A stretch of 64,000 nt of DNA, from contig CALUOO010000010.1 of assembly GCA_944322345.1 (NCBI GenBank), positions 1-64,000 of the forward strand, read 5' to 3'. A model generated the notes under the pieces. It searched no databases and was not told the DNA's origin. It saw only the letters and a program-made list of their open reading frames with translations. Made by a program: the position numbers and the translations under genes. This DNA comes from an uncultured Bacteroides sp. Its GTDB lineage: Bacteria; Bacteroidota; Bacteroidia; Bacteroidales; Bacteroidaceae. Shown piece by piece: positions 41,981-51,059 of this stretch. Within the stretch, counting starts at the first letter, position 1, and every line of letters begins with the position of its first letter.

Positions 41981-42736
41981 TCACCGGAAGATCGATTCCG
42001 GATATTCGACATTGACAAGAAACAATGCCTGTCCTGGTGCAGACGTTCCTGCTTTGCAACGGTCTTTCTGCTCAATAATCCGACGGAAACCATCGACGGT
42101 CAGTTTTCCTCTGCCCACTTCTACAAGTGTACCGACAATGGCACGTACCATATTCCTAAGGAAACGGTCGGCACGGATTGTAAATACCCACGTATGTTCA
42201 TCTTCCTGCGTCCATTCGGCATGAGTGATACGACAATTATTTGTCTTTACATCCGTATGCAGTTTACTGAAACTTGTAAAGTCGGTATATTCAGACAATA
42301 CTTGTGCTGCCTGATTCATCCGGTTATAATCCAATTCTGTAAATATGCGCCAACGGTACTGGCGCTGAAAAGGATATTTGGTTGTAGTCACATAATATTT
42401 ATAAGTACGTGCAACAGCATCGAAACGTGCATGTGCCTCGGGCACTACCTCTCGAACTTTATAGACAGAAATATCGGGAGGCAGAAGTCTGTTCAGCTTA
42501 TCTGCAACTAAATCCGTATCCAACGGCTCTTCACTATCAAAGTGCGCAACCATTAGCGAAGCATGCACTCCTGCATCTGTCCGTCCTGCTCCTACAACCT
42601 CCGTTTCGCGACGAAGAAAAGTAGATAATGCTTTCGAAAGGCATTCCTGCACACTTATCCCATTAGGCTGTACCTGCCAGCCATGGTAGTTTGTGCCATC
42701 ATACGCCAAATATATAAAGTATCTTTGCAGACTCAT
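41981..42736 (-). CDS. truA: tRNA pseudouridine(38-40) synthase
   Basis: A 251-residue enzyme that makes pseudouridine at tRNA positions 38-40. Motifs: [16 protein letters not shown], catalytic Asp in [11 protein letters not shown], and [22 protein letters not shown] chose ATG 42736 (MSLQRYFIY), which matches the family start; the longer frame adds 8 residues. It is the first gene of the leftward set with an EamA transporter and a DUF3256 protein. Confidence 0.95.
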   Translation of the reverse strand: MSLQRYFIYLAYDGTNYHGWQVQPNGISVQECLSKALSTFLRRETEVVGAGRTDAGVHASLMVAHFDSEEPLDTDLVADKLNRLLPPDISVYKVREVVPEAHARFDAVARTYKYYVTTTKYPFQRQYRWRIFTELDYNRMNQAAQVLSEYTDFTSFSKLHTDVKTNNCRITHAEWTQEDEHTWVFTIRADRFLRNMVRAIVGTLVEVGRGKLTVDGFRRIIEQKDRCKAGTSAPGQALFLVNVEYPESIFR

Positions 42737-42950
42737 CTTTCTTTTGTTTTCAAGGCGCAAAAGTAGTCATTTTCCTGTATACTTTTAAGGCAAGAGCATC
42801 TTCATTTTACTCCCCTACCTGTTTTTAGGACAACCTTTTCCTGCTGTCACGCAAATTGCCATCGTCAAGTTGATAAAAAAACTTGAATCATTTCAAAGAC
42901 TGATGAACATATTTCCCATCTACTTGTTTATTAAACAAAAGCATTACATT

Positions 42951-44033
42951 ATGAAGAAAAAACTATCACTTATATTACTGGCTTCCGTGGGGCTGTTAGC
43001 CTCTCACATTCCGACAAATGCCTGCACGGGAATCACCCTTAAAAGCAAAGATGGAAATACCATTGTAGCACGAACTATCGAATGGGGAGGAAGTGACCTT
43101 AACAGCCAATATGTGATTGTTCCACGAGGACATACCGAGCAATCATACACTCCGGAAGGGGTCAACGGAATGACTTTTACCGCCCGATACGGATATGTTG
43201 GATTATCAGTCGAGCAAAAAGAGTTTGTTGCCGAAGGACTGAACGAAGCAGGGCTTTCAGCCGGACTATTCTATTTTCCTCGCTATGGAAGTTACGAAAG
43301 TTACCAACCCGACAAAAAAGACAAAAGCATTTCAGACCTGCAACTTGTATCCCTGATATTAGGAAAATGTGCAACGGTCAACGAGGTAAAAGAGACTTTA
43401 AATGAAATACACGTCATCAATATCGACCCGCGAGCATCCACTGTACACTGGAGATTTACCGATCTGTCGGGAAAGCAGCTTGTTCTCGAAATCACAGACG
43501 GCATACCTCATTTCTATGAAAATAAGTTAGGAGTACTGACCAACTCTCCGGGATTTGAGTGGCAGCTGACTAATCTGAACAATTACGTCAACTTGTTCCC
43601 CGGCACAGCACCAGAACGGCAAGCAGGAGAAATTACCCTCACCTCGTTTGGTGCCGGAAGCGGTTTCTTAGGCATTCCGGGTGATGTCACCCCTCCCTCA
43701 CGTTTTGTACGTGCAGCCTTCTTTCAGGCAACAGCACCTCAACAGGAAACTGCACTGAAAACCGTACTGCAATCTTTTCAGATATTAAACAATTTCGATA
43801 TCCCCATCGGGGTAGAATTTGCAGAAGGGAAAATTCCATGTGACATTCCAAGTGCCACTCAATGGACATCGGCCACCGACATGAGTAACCGGATCATCTA
43901 CTTCCGGACAATGTATAACAGCAGCATCCGCTGCATCGACCTACACACTATAGATTTCTCCACCACAACGTATCAAGCCATACCGTTGGACAAGGAGAAG
44001 CAGCAACCCGTGGAAAAGATTGCCATTAAGTAA
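42951..44033 (+). CDS. Choloylglycine hydrolase/bile salt hydrolase-family enzyme
   Basis: A 360-residue exported Ntn-hydrolase. The signal peptide (KKLSLILLASVGLLASHIPTNA) ends directly before Cys25, the nucleophile that must become the mature N-terminus. Further catalytic positions: Arg41 in VARTIEWGG, the Asn-bearing GLNEAGLSAGLF, Asn in LTNSPGFEWQL and Arg in PPSRFVRAAFF. The family cleaves the amide bond of conjugated bile acids, or the acyl chain of penicillins or homoserine lactones. Bile salt hydrolases of gut Bacteroides look like this, but substrate specificity cannot be read. I chose ATG 42951, since the upstream ATG adds no homologous sequence. A strong terminator follows. Confidence 0.88.
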   Translation: MKKKLSLILLASVGLLASHIPTNACTGITLKSKDGNTIVARTIEWGGSDLNSQYVIVPRGHTEQSYTPEGVNGMTFTARYGYVGLSVEQKEFVAEGLNEAGLSAGLFYFPRYGSYESYQPDKKDKSISDLQLVSLILGKCATVNEVKETLNEIHVINIDPRASTVHWRFTDLSGKQLVLEITDGIPHFYENKLGVLTNSPGFEWQLTNLNNYVNLFPGTAPERQAGEITLTSFGAGSGFLGIPGDVTPPSRFVRAAFFQATAPQQETALKTVLQSFQILNNFDIPIGVEFAEGKIPCDIPSATQWTSATDMSNRIIYFRTMYNSSIRCIDLHTIDFSTTTYQAIPLDKEKQQPVEKIAIK

Positions 44034-44111
44034 GAAGGGTGGCATAAAGAAAAAGAAACTATCCCCCATTCTATAGAGACTTTTTCTATCGTTTTCACAA
44101 TACATTCTATA

Positions 44112-44154
44112 AAAAAAGTACAGTTTCACCTTAACAGATGGACTGTACTTTTTT
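44112..44154 (+). terminator. Terminator after the bile-salt-hydrolase-like gene
   Basis: AAAAAAGTACAGT (44112-44124) pairs with ACTGTACTTTTTT (44142-44154): a 13-bp stem ending in a T-run. The symmetrical A/T ends let it act on both strands. Confidence 0.8.
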
Positions 44155-44201
44155 ATTTATTAAACACAATAAGCAATCAATTTTCCTAGCTGCCACACAG
44201 G

Positions 44202-44366
44202 CTAAAAGGATCGGTTTACCTCTATCCTATGCGACTGTTTCATATATTTCTGCGTTGTAGCCACCATAGAACGTCCCATATAGAACAAAAACAAAAGACC
44301 AATTATTATCATCAACGTTCCTATCAGTGCAAAACGGCTTCTCTGTTCCAGCGTATTACTACCCAT
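44202..44366 (-). CDS. 54-residue membrane protein
   Basis: A minus-strand frame encodes MGSNTLEQRSRFALIG, a TM helix (TLMIIIGLLFLFYMG), then RSMVATTQKYMKQSHR and IEVNRSF. A TM helix followed by a basic, amphipathic tail gives an N-out/C-in or single-span arrangement. A purine-rich GGAAATGAGAT lies just before the ATG. It lies 78 bp downstream of the flippase-like gene in the same direction, so it may be the last gene of the glycosyltransferase/flippase operon. Unknown family; coding status is supported by the clean start, TM helix and position. Confidence 0.5.
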   Translation of the reverse strand: MGSNTLEQRSRFALIGTLMIIIGLLFLFYMGRSMVATTQKYMKQSHRIEVNRSF

Positions 44367-44444
44367 ATCTCATTTCCTTTCTTTCCTCGATGCAAAGATA
44401 GAAACGAGAGGCTACAAATTGTTTTCAAAGATGTTTCAAAAAAG

Positions 44445-45467
44445 TTAAAGATTAAATTTCTTTAGCCATCCCGGAATAATGCAGACACCTATAATGAGAT
44501 ACATATAATAGGTAATGATTCGCCAGACGAAAGCGACAACCAATGCCATGCCCGAAACTGTGAAAAAATCGGCATAATAAACCTGAAACATGTACTCGCT
44601 AATACCACTTCCACCCGGAGTAGGGCTGACAGTCATCACAATCCACAGTATCAGCTGACGGACAAAAGCAATCAGCTGGTTGCCGTCTGTAGTAAACGCC
44701 AGTAACAGGGCATTGACCACCAGATAACGCGAGCACCATGCCAGACAAGTCATTCCGAATGCCTTGAGCCAAAAGTCAAAAGACTTTCCACTAATCTGAT
44801 GAGAGCTTTCTACCAGATTGTCGGTCAGTTCGTCAATCTGTCTCTTCCAACGGCGAAGTAAGGGCAAACGGAACAGACCGGTAAGTAAATGCTTTACCCA
44901 TTCCGGACGGTGAAACAGAGCTATGTATAGCAGGAAAGTCCACGCTGCTATCACCCCATAAACTACAAAGAAGAGTATCTTGACACTTTCGGAAAAAACA
45001 GATACCGCCCCAAATAAATCGGAAAACGAGAAGAACAACAAAGCCAGCGGGCAAGCCAACACCAGAAACAGCTCGTCTAAAAACAGACAGGAAATCATCA
45101 GTGCCGTACTGCGTCCCGCATTGATTCCTTCGCGATTCAGAAACAGCACAATCAGGCTGCTACCACCCACAGCCGAAGGCGTAACGGCCGAAGTAAATTC
45201 GCAAAGCATATTGACATTGAAAGCCTGCCTCCACGACAAAGAGCCTTCGGAAAGATAGCGGAAACGGGCAATCAGCCCACCGTCACGACCGAACATAAAC
45301 AAAAAAGCCAGCAGCAGTCCTCCTAATAATTGCCAGGAAAAACGGATGCCAGTAAACAAATCAGGGTTAAAATCCTTCCAGAATAACCATCCTACCACAG
45401 AAAGGCCGATGACTACAGGAATTATAACATATGAAAACTTAAACGGCTTATTTTTTGCTGTATCCAC
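44445..45467 (-). CDS. Lysylphosphatidylglycerol-synthase-TM-like (UPF0104) membrane protein
   Basis: A 340-residue protein with about eight TM helices, among them FSYVIIPVVIGLSVVGWLFW, LLGGLLLAFLFMFGR, LILWIVMTVSPTPGGSGISEY and VVAFVWRIITYYMYLIIGVC. The PTPGGSGISE motif in the late loop is the hallmark of the LPG-synthase TM region (UPF0104/AglD-like) family. These proteins often flip lipids or lipid-linked sugars. The gene overlaps the preceding glycosyltransferase gene by 20 bp, so the pair probably makes and flips one glycolipid. Confidence 0.85.
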   Translation of the reverse strand: MDTAKNKPFKFSYVIIPVVIGLSVVGWLFWKDFNPDLFTGIRFSWQLLGGLLLAFLFMFGRDGGLIARFRYLSEGSLSWRQAFNVNMLCEFTSAVTPSAVGGSSLIVLFLNREGINAGRSTALMISCLFLDELFLVLACPLALLFFSFSDLFGAVSVFSESVKILFFVVYGVIAAWTFLLYIALFHRPEWVKHLLTGLFRLPLLRRWKRQIDELTDNLVESSHQISGKSFDFWLKAFGMTCLAWCSRYLVVNALLLAFTTDGNQLIAFVRQLILWIVMTVSPTPGGSGISEYMFQVYYADFFTVSGMALVVAFVWRIITYYMYLIIGVCIIPGWLKKFNL

Positions 45468-46611
45468 TGTTTTTACGTTTCATTAGGTTCGTATATCGGT
45501 CGTACACCTCTTCGGCAACATCTTCCCACGAACGGGCTATGGTCTGCGCAGCAACATCACCGGCTGAGGAAATCAACTGTGGCTGCTTCATCAACTCTGC
45601 GATGCGACCGGCATAAGCATCCACTGTGGCCGGAGTCAGAAAGCCATTGGACGAATCAGTGATTATTTCGGCAGCCGTCGAATGTTCGATCATTACAGAT
45701 GGCGTATGCAATGCCGCAGCTTCGCGCACCACCAGCGGTGCATTGTCATACAACGAAGGGAAAAGGAACAAATCGGCAGCCGCATAATATTTCTTCAGCA
45801 ACTCTCTATCTGTAATGCTGCCCACAAAAGTAACTTTTTCGGTCAGCAACAGATGTTCAGCCTTCTGTTTCATCTCTGCAGCAGCATATCCGCTACCGAC
45901 AAAAAACATTCTGAAAGGCAACTCTCTGATTTTGCCCAACGCATCCAGCAGAAAAGACAGATTCTTTTCCCAGATATGCTGTCCGACAAAAAGGAACATC
46001 ATCTCTCCGTCGGCAACTCCAAGCATTTGCCGCGCAGACTTTCTAATCTCATCCACCGGGCTTCCATCGGCAAAGTCATTACCATTATCCACCACTTCCA
46101 CTTTTCCCTTATACCCATATTCACGCAACGTCTCCTCTACGGCAGCCTGCGGAATCCAGACCTCATCAGCACCTTCGTAGAACTCTACAATGTTGCGTAT
46201 CAAATAGTCGACCAACGGTTTGCAGGGAATGGCACGTTCAAAATCCGTGCGATATTTAGAGTGAAATGTAGCCACCAGCGGTACATGCTGCGAACGCGCT
46301 ATACGCATAGCCAACGAACCGGATGAGAATGGGCAATGGGCATGCACCAAATCGAACGACAATTTATGAATACGTGCATGAAATGGCCAGTCAATTCGCG
46401 GAAATCCCAGCCTATACGGCTTTCGCATCGGGATAGGAATAGAAGAATAACGGTAGACCGGATAAGCCTCGTCATCCCTGGCACCGGGTGCAGTGGGTGT
46501 CACCACACAAACGTCACCAGCCTTCTTGTTCAGCCAATAAGCATAATTCTGTGTCGTCAATGAAACGCCGTCCATAATGGGCGGGAAACAATCGTTAAAT
46601 AGACCTATCAT
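45448..46611 (-). CDS. GT4-family glycosyltransferase
   Basis: A 387-residue GT-B-fold enzyme. N-lobe: LFNDCFPPIMDGVSLTTQNYAYWL, HAHCPFSSGSLAMRIA, and FHSKYRTDF. C-lobe: GQHIWEKNLSFLLDAL, VGSGYAAAEMK, the E-x7-E region PSLYDNAPLVVREAAAL, and STAAEII. Donor and acceptor are unknown; enzymes of this shape act on diacylglycerol, ceramide or phosphoinositol lipids. I chose ATG 46611 (MIGLFNDCF) where family similarity starts; the longer frame runs back towards array E. The 3' end overlaps the flippase-like gene, which suggests a glycolipid pathway. Confidence 0.9.
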   Translation of the reverse strand: MIGLFNDCFPPIMDGVSLTTQNYAYWLNKKAGDVCVVTPTAPGARDDEAYPVYRYSSIPIPMRKPYRLGFPRIDWPFHARIHKLSFDLVHAHCPFSSGSLAMRIARSQHVPLVATFHSKYRTDFERAIPCKPLVDYLIRNIVEFYEGADEVWIPQAAVEETLREYGYKGKVEVVDNGNDFADGSPVDEIRKSARQMLGVADGEMMFLFVGQHIWEKNLSFLLDALGKIRELPFRMFFVGSGYAAAEMKQKAEHLLLTEKVTFVGSITDRELLKKYYAAADLFLFPSLYDNAPLVVREAAALHTPSVMIEHSTAAEIITDSSNGFLTPATVDAYAGRIAELMKQPQLISSAGDVAAQTIARSWEDVAEEVYDRYTNLMKRKNSGYSKK

Positions 46612-46794
46612 CCTGTTTCTACCAATCTGTTTGCAACAAAATAATCGAATGCAAAGCCAGTTAAATAATATAATTAGGTACGAGCAGTTCTGTCCGTCTG
46701 CACGAAGCTCCACACACATTCATCAGGATTTATGTTCCACCTTTCTGTCATTCAGCGAATTACAGCAGAAAGACGAAACCTTTTCCCCTCTCGT

Positions 46795-46880
46795 GTCAGC
46801 TAACCTTTGCCAACAGATTGGGAAAGGTTACCCAACGCGACAGCTAACCTTTCCCAACACGACAGCTAACCTTTGCTGAC
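46795..46880. repeat. Intergenic 22-bp-period array E (four units)
   Basis: Units begin at 46795, 46817, 46839 and 46861: GTCAGCTAACCTTTGCCAAC, ATTGGGAAAGGTTACCCAAC, GACAGCTAACCTTTCCCAAC, GACAGCTAACCTTTGCTGAC. Unit 2 is inverted. The array ends in AAACGG. It lies between the divergent glycosyltransferase and hydrogenase genes; the remaining 200 bp before the hydrogenase hold its promoter. Confidence 0.93.
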
Positions 46881-47043
46881 AAACGGGCTATATTGAAGCC
46901 TCCAATGTAGCAACAAAACTGAAACAGACCTATCCTGTTCGTCGCGCAAAGATATGTCAATCTTTGTGAAGAAAGAGTATAATAATTCAGATATAATACC
47001 GGTAATTCTTCATTTTTAATTCTTCAATCTTAAATTAAAGCAT

Positions 47044-47051
47044 TATCTTTG
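47044..47051 (+). promoter_or_regulatory. Possible promoter of the hydrogenase operon
   Basis: TATCTTTG, 29 bp before the hydrogenase ATG, matches TAnnTTTG. The -33 region is A/T-rich without a clear TTTG. Confidence 0.5.
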
Positions 47052-47080
47052 CACTCGTTAACAATTCTTTATATCAAAAT

Positions 47081-48550
47081 ATGGCATTTACTAATAACAT
47101 TATGATTGTCCGCCATAAGCTATTGGCTGACCTGGTAAGACTTTGGAAAGACAACCAATTAGTAGAAAAAATCGATCGGCTGCCCATCGAGCTAAGCCCC
47201 CGGAAGGCAAAAGCCGTCGGTCGATGCTGTATTCACAAAGAACGCGCCGTCTGGAAATATAAAATGTTTCCGCTGATGGGCTTCGACATGGAAGACGAGC
47301 ATGACGAATTGACTCCCCTCTCGGATTATGCACGCAGAGCACTGGAACGTAAGGCTCCAAACAAGGAAAACATTATGTGTGTCATAGACGAGGCATGCTC
47401 CTCCTGTGTACAGATCAATTACGAAATCACAAACCTATGCCGAGGATGTGTGGCACGCAGTTGCTACACGAACTGCCCCAAAGACGCTATACGCTTCAAG
47501 AAAAACGGACAGGCAATGATCGACCACGATGCATGTATCAGCTGCGGCATCTGCCACAAAAGCTGTCCTTATCATGCCATTGTCTATATGCCTGTTCCCT
47601 GCGAAGAATCGTGTCCGGTAAAGGCAATCAGTAAAGACGAACATGGCATCGAGCATATCGACGAAAGCAAATGTATCTATTGCGGAAAATGCATGAATGC
47701 CTGCCCGTTCGGAGCTATTTTCGAGATATCACAGACATTCGACGTGCTGGAAGGAATCCGTAAGGGAGAAAAAATGGTTGCCATCATCGCACCGTCAATT
47801 CTCGGGCAGTTCAGCACCTCTATCGAACAGGTATACGGAGCTTTCAAGGGAATAGGCTTCGCCGATGTCATCGAAGTGGCCGAAGGAGCCATGCAGACTA
47901 CCAGCAACGAAGCACACGAATTGCTGGAGAAGCTGGAAGAAGGACAGAAATTCATGACTACCTCCTGCTGCCCGTCTTACATCGAGCTGGTAGAAAAACA
48001 TATTCCCAACCTGAAACCCTACGTTTCTACAACAGGATCGCCCATGTACTATGCAGCACGCATCGCCAAGGCGAAGCATCCCGACGCAAAGATCGTATTT
48101 GTCGGCCCGTGTGTTGCCAAAAGAAAAGAAATACGCCGCGACGAAGCTGTAGACTTCATCCTGACATTCGAAGAAGTAGGCTCTATTTTTGCCGGATTCG
48201 ACATTCAGTTAGAACAGACACAGCCTTTCTCTGTAGTTCAGACGTCTGTACGCGAAGCTCACGGATTTGCACAGGCTGGAGGCGTGATGGGAGCTGTGAA
48301 GGCTTATCTGAAAGACGAGGCTGCCAAAATCAACGCCGTTCAGGTGTCCGACCTGAACAAGAAAAATATCGCCCTGTTGCGTGCGGCTGCCAAAACCGGA
48401 AAAGCTCCGGGACAATTCATCGAAGTCATGGCTTGCGAAGGAGGATGTATTACAGGTCCAAGTACACACAACGACATTGTAAACGGACGACGCCAGCTGA
48501 CTCAGGAACTGCTCAAACAGAAAGAGACCTATGATACAATGGGTCGATAA
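47081..48550 (+). CDS. Monomeric [FeFe]-hydrogenase
   Basis: A 489-residue iron-sulfur enzyme that takes up or evolves H2. Cys-rich ferredoxin-like segments occupy about residues 105-225 (ACSSCVQINYEITNLCRGC, ACISCGICHKSCPYHAI, KCIYCGKCMNACPFGAIF). The H-cluster domain has L1 TSCCPSYIE, L2 FVGPCVAKRKEI and L3 EVMACEGGCITGPS. L1 lacks the usual Trp (TSCCPxW) and L2 has FVGPC rather than MPC, as in group B monomeric enzymes. It is followed, with a 20-bp overlap, by hydE, then hydG and hydF, so the full maturation set is present. It probably disposes of excess reductant in fermentation. Confidence 0.9.
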   Translation: MAFTNNIMIVRHKLLADLVRLWKDNQLVEKIDRLPIELSPRKAKAVGRCCIHKERAVWKYKMFPLMGFDMEDEHDELTPLSDYARRALERKAPNKENIMCVIDEACSSCVQINYEITNLCRGCVARSCYTNCPKDAIRFKKNGQAMIDHDACISCGICHKSCPYHAIVYMPVPCEESCPVKAISKDEHGIEHIDESKCIYCGKCMNACPFGAIFEISQTFDVLEGIRKGEKMVAIIAPSILGQFSTSIEQVYGAFKGIGFADVIEVAEGAMQTTSNEAHELLEKLEEGQKFMTTSCCPSYIELVEKHIPNLKPYVSTTGSPMYYAARIAKAKHPDAKIVFVGPCVAKRKEIRRDEAVDFILTFEEVGSIFAGFDIQLEQTQPFSVVQTSVREAHGFAQAGGVMGAVKAYLKDEAAKINAVQVSDLNKKNIALLRAAAKTGKAPGQFIEVMACEGGCITGPSTHNDIVNGRRQLTQELLKQKETYDTMGR

Positions 48551-49592
48551 ACTGCGGGAACAACGGAAACTCCAACCGGAAGAACTACGGCTGTTGCTGA
48601 CCGAGTATGATGCCGGACAGCTGGAATACATCAACCGGCAGGCACGCGAAGTCTGCCAGCAACAGTTCGGAAACAAGATCTATATCCGGGGGCTGATTGA
48701 AATCAGCAACTGCTGTCGGAACAACTGCTATTACTGTGGCATACGCAAAGGGAATCCGCATGTCAAGCGTTACCGGTTAAGCGAAGAAAGCATCCTTGCC
48801 TGTTGCAGGCAAGGATACGATTTAGGATTCCGGACATTTGTACTGCAAGGAGGAGAAGATCCGGCTCTGACAGACGAACGGATAGAAAAACTAGTTTCTT
48901 CCATCCGCCAGAACTATCCCGACTGTGCCATCACCCTGTCGCTCGGCGAGAAATCCCGGGAAGCATACGAACGTTTCTTTCGGGCAGGTGCCAACCGCTA
49001 TCTGTTGCGTCACGAAACATTCGACGAATGCCATTACCGGAAGCTGCATCCACAGGAGATGTCCTTACCACATCGGCTTCAATGTTTACAGGATTTGAAG
49101 GAAATCGGTTATCAGACAGGAACAGGCATTATGGTAGGAAGTCCGTGGCAAACAGTAGAGAATATCATTGAGGATATCCTGTACATCGAGCGGCTGAAAC
49201 CTGAGATGATTGGCATCGGTCCTTTCCTGCCACACAGCGATACCCCTCTTTCAGGATACTCCGCAGGCTCACTGGAACTGACACTGCTGCTACTCTCCAT
49301 CTTCCGCCTGATGCACCCCTCGGCGCTGATTCCTTCAACAACAGCCTTGGCAACCCTCTCGCCCGATGGTCGCCAGCGGGGAATACTTGCAGGAGCCAAT
49401 GTAGTAATGCCCAACCTGTCGCCACCGGACGAGCGTTGCAACTATGCATTGTATGACAATAAAGCCTCATTGGGAGCAGAATCAGCTGAAGGATTGGCTA
49501 TTTTGCAAAAACAGTTGCAGGAAATAGGATACGAAATCTCGAAGGAGAGAGGAGACAGCCCCTCTCAGACAATAACGAAAGATAAATCTTAA
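48531..49592 (+). CDS. hydE: [FeFe]-hydrogenase maturase HydE (radical SAM)
   Basis: A 353-residue radical SAM enzyme of H-cluster assembly. The cluster motif C-x3-C-x2-C reads SNCCRNNCYYCGIRKGN (about 63-79). The barrel shows TFVLQGGEDPAL, ITLSLGEKSREAYERFFRAG, RYLLRHETFDECHYRKLHP and TGIMVGSPWQT, all found in HydE/PylB-like proteins. HydE acts on the diiron precursor used for the azadithiolate-bearing subcluster. Its start overlaps the end of the hydrogenase gene by 20 bp; hydG follows after 17 bp. Confidence 0.93.
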   Translation: MIQWVDKLREQRKLQPEELRLLLTEYDAGQLEYINRQAREVCQQQFGNKIYIRGLIEISNCCRNNCYYCGIRKGNPHVKRYRLSEESILACCRQGYDLGFRTFVLQGGEDPALTDERIEKLVSSIRQNYPDCAITLSLGEKSREAYERFFRAGANRYLLRHETFDECHYRKLHPQEMSLPHRLQCLQDLKEIGYQTGTGIMVGSPWQTVENIIEDILYIERLKPEMIGIGPFLPHSDTPLSGYSAGSLELTLLLLSIFRLMHPSALIPSTTALATLSPDGRQRGILAGANVVMPNLSPPDERCNYALYDNKASLGAESAEGLAILQKQLQEIGYEISKERGDSPSQTITKDKS

Positions 49593-49609
49593 AAACTTAT
49601 AATCCAAAT

Positions 49610-51028
49610 ATGTACCAACCCAAGTCTCCAAAAGCAGAAGAGTTCATCAGTCATGAAGAAATTCTGGAAATACTGGAATATGCCAAAAACAACAAAAGCA
49701 ACCGCGAACTGATAGAACAGCTTATCAGTAAAGCCACTCTTTGCAAGGGACTGACGCATCGGGAAGCCGCAGTCCTGTTGGAATGTGACCAACCCGACCT
49801 GACAGAACGCATATTCCAACTTGCCAAAGAAATCAAGCAACGTTTCTATGGCAACCGCATCGTCATGTTTGCACCTCTCTATCTGTCCAACCATTGTGTA
49901 AACGGATGTGTATATTGTCCGTATCATGCCAAGAACAAGACTATCGGTCGCAGAAAACTGACACAGGAGGAGATACGTAAAGAGGTCATTGCCCTACAGG
50001 ACATGGGACATAAACGACTGGCACTCGAAGCAGGCGAACACCCGACACTAAACCCCATTGAGTACATACTGGAATCCATTCGTACCATCTACTCTATCAA
50101 GCATAAAAACGGAGCCATCCGGAGGGTAAACGTCAACATAGCTGCCACTACAGTAGAAAATTACCGGCGACTGAAAGAGGCTGGTATCGGAACATACATT
50201 CTCTTTCAGGAGACGTACCACAAAGCTAACTACGAATCACTCCACCCCACAGGTCCTAAGAGTAACTACGCTTATCACACGGAAGCAATGGATCGCGCCA
50301 TGGAGGGAGGCATCGACGACGTGGGACTGGGTGTACTTTTCGGACTGAACACTTACCGGTACGACTTCGTTGGATTGCTCATGCATGCCGAGCATCTGGA
50401 AGCACGCTTCGGAGTAGGTCCACACACTATCAGCGTACCACGTATTTGCCCGGCAGACGACATCAACACCAACGATTTCCCCGATGCCATATCCGACGAT
50501 ACGTTCAGCAAAATTGTCGCCGTCATCCGTATCTCGGTGCCTTACACAGGAATGATTATTTCTACACGGGAGTCGCAGGAATCACGTCGCAGGGTACTCG
50601 AACTGGGAGTCTCACAAATAAGTGGAGGATCGCGCACAAGTGTAGGAGGATATGCAGAAGAAGATCGCTCGGAAGAGAATTCGGCACAATTCGACGTCAG
50701 CGACACACGGACACTGGATGAAATCGTGGGCTGGCTGCTTGATCTTGGCTATCTGCCGAGTTTCTGTACAGCCTGCTATCGCGAAGGACGTACTGGCGAC
50801 CGCTTCATGTCGCTTGTCAAATCGGGGCAGATAGCCAACTGCTGTGCCCCCAACGCACTGATGACATTGAAAGAGTATCTGGAAGACTATGCCTCTGACG
50901 ATATCCGACGGAAAGGAATCGCCTTGATACGTCAAGAAGCCGAACAGATACCCAACCCCAAAATCAAGGAAATAACTCTCCGACGTCTGAAAGAGATTGA
51001 AGAGGGAAAAAGAGATTTCAGATTCTGA
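49610..51028 (+). CDS. hydG: [FeFe]-hydrogenase maturase HydG (tyrosine lyase)
   Basis: A 472-residue ThiH-like radical SAM enzyme. It cleaves tyrosine to make the CO and CN ligands of the H-cluster. The radical SAM motif is CVNGCVYCPYHAKN. Further features are LALEAGEHPTLNPIEYI, YILFQETYHKANYESLHPTGPKSNY, and a C-terminal second-cluster motif CTACYREGRTGDRFM with the conserved Cys pair, then CAPNALMTLKEYLEDYA. Length is standard. It lies between hydE and hydF; hydF begins 31 bp after its stop. Confidence 0.95.
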   Translation: MYQPKSPKAEEFISHEEILEILEYAKNNKSNRELIEQLISKATLCKGLTHREAAVLLECDQPDLTERIFQLAKEIKQRFYGNRIVMFAPLYLSNHCVNGCVYCPYHAKNKTIGRRKLTQEEIRKEVIALQDMGHKRLALEAGEHPTLNPIEYILESIRTIYSIKHKNGAIRRVNVNIAATTVENYRRLKEAGIGTYILFQETYHKANYESLHPTGPKSNYAYHTEAMDRAMEGGIDDVGLGVLFGLNTYRYDFVGLLMHAEHLEARFGVGPHTISVPRICPADDINTNDFPDAISDDTFSKIVAVIRISVPYTGMIISTRESQESRRRVLELGVSQISGGSRTSVGGYAEEDRSEENSAQFDVSDTRTLDEIVGWLLDLGYLPSFCTACYREGRTGDRFMSLVKSGQIANCCAPNALMTLKEYLEDYASDDIRRKGIALIRQEAEQIPNPKIKEITLRRLKEIEEGKRDFRF

Positions 51029-51059
51029 TTCACCATTAAATAAAGGAGCAATAAAAGCA

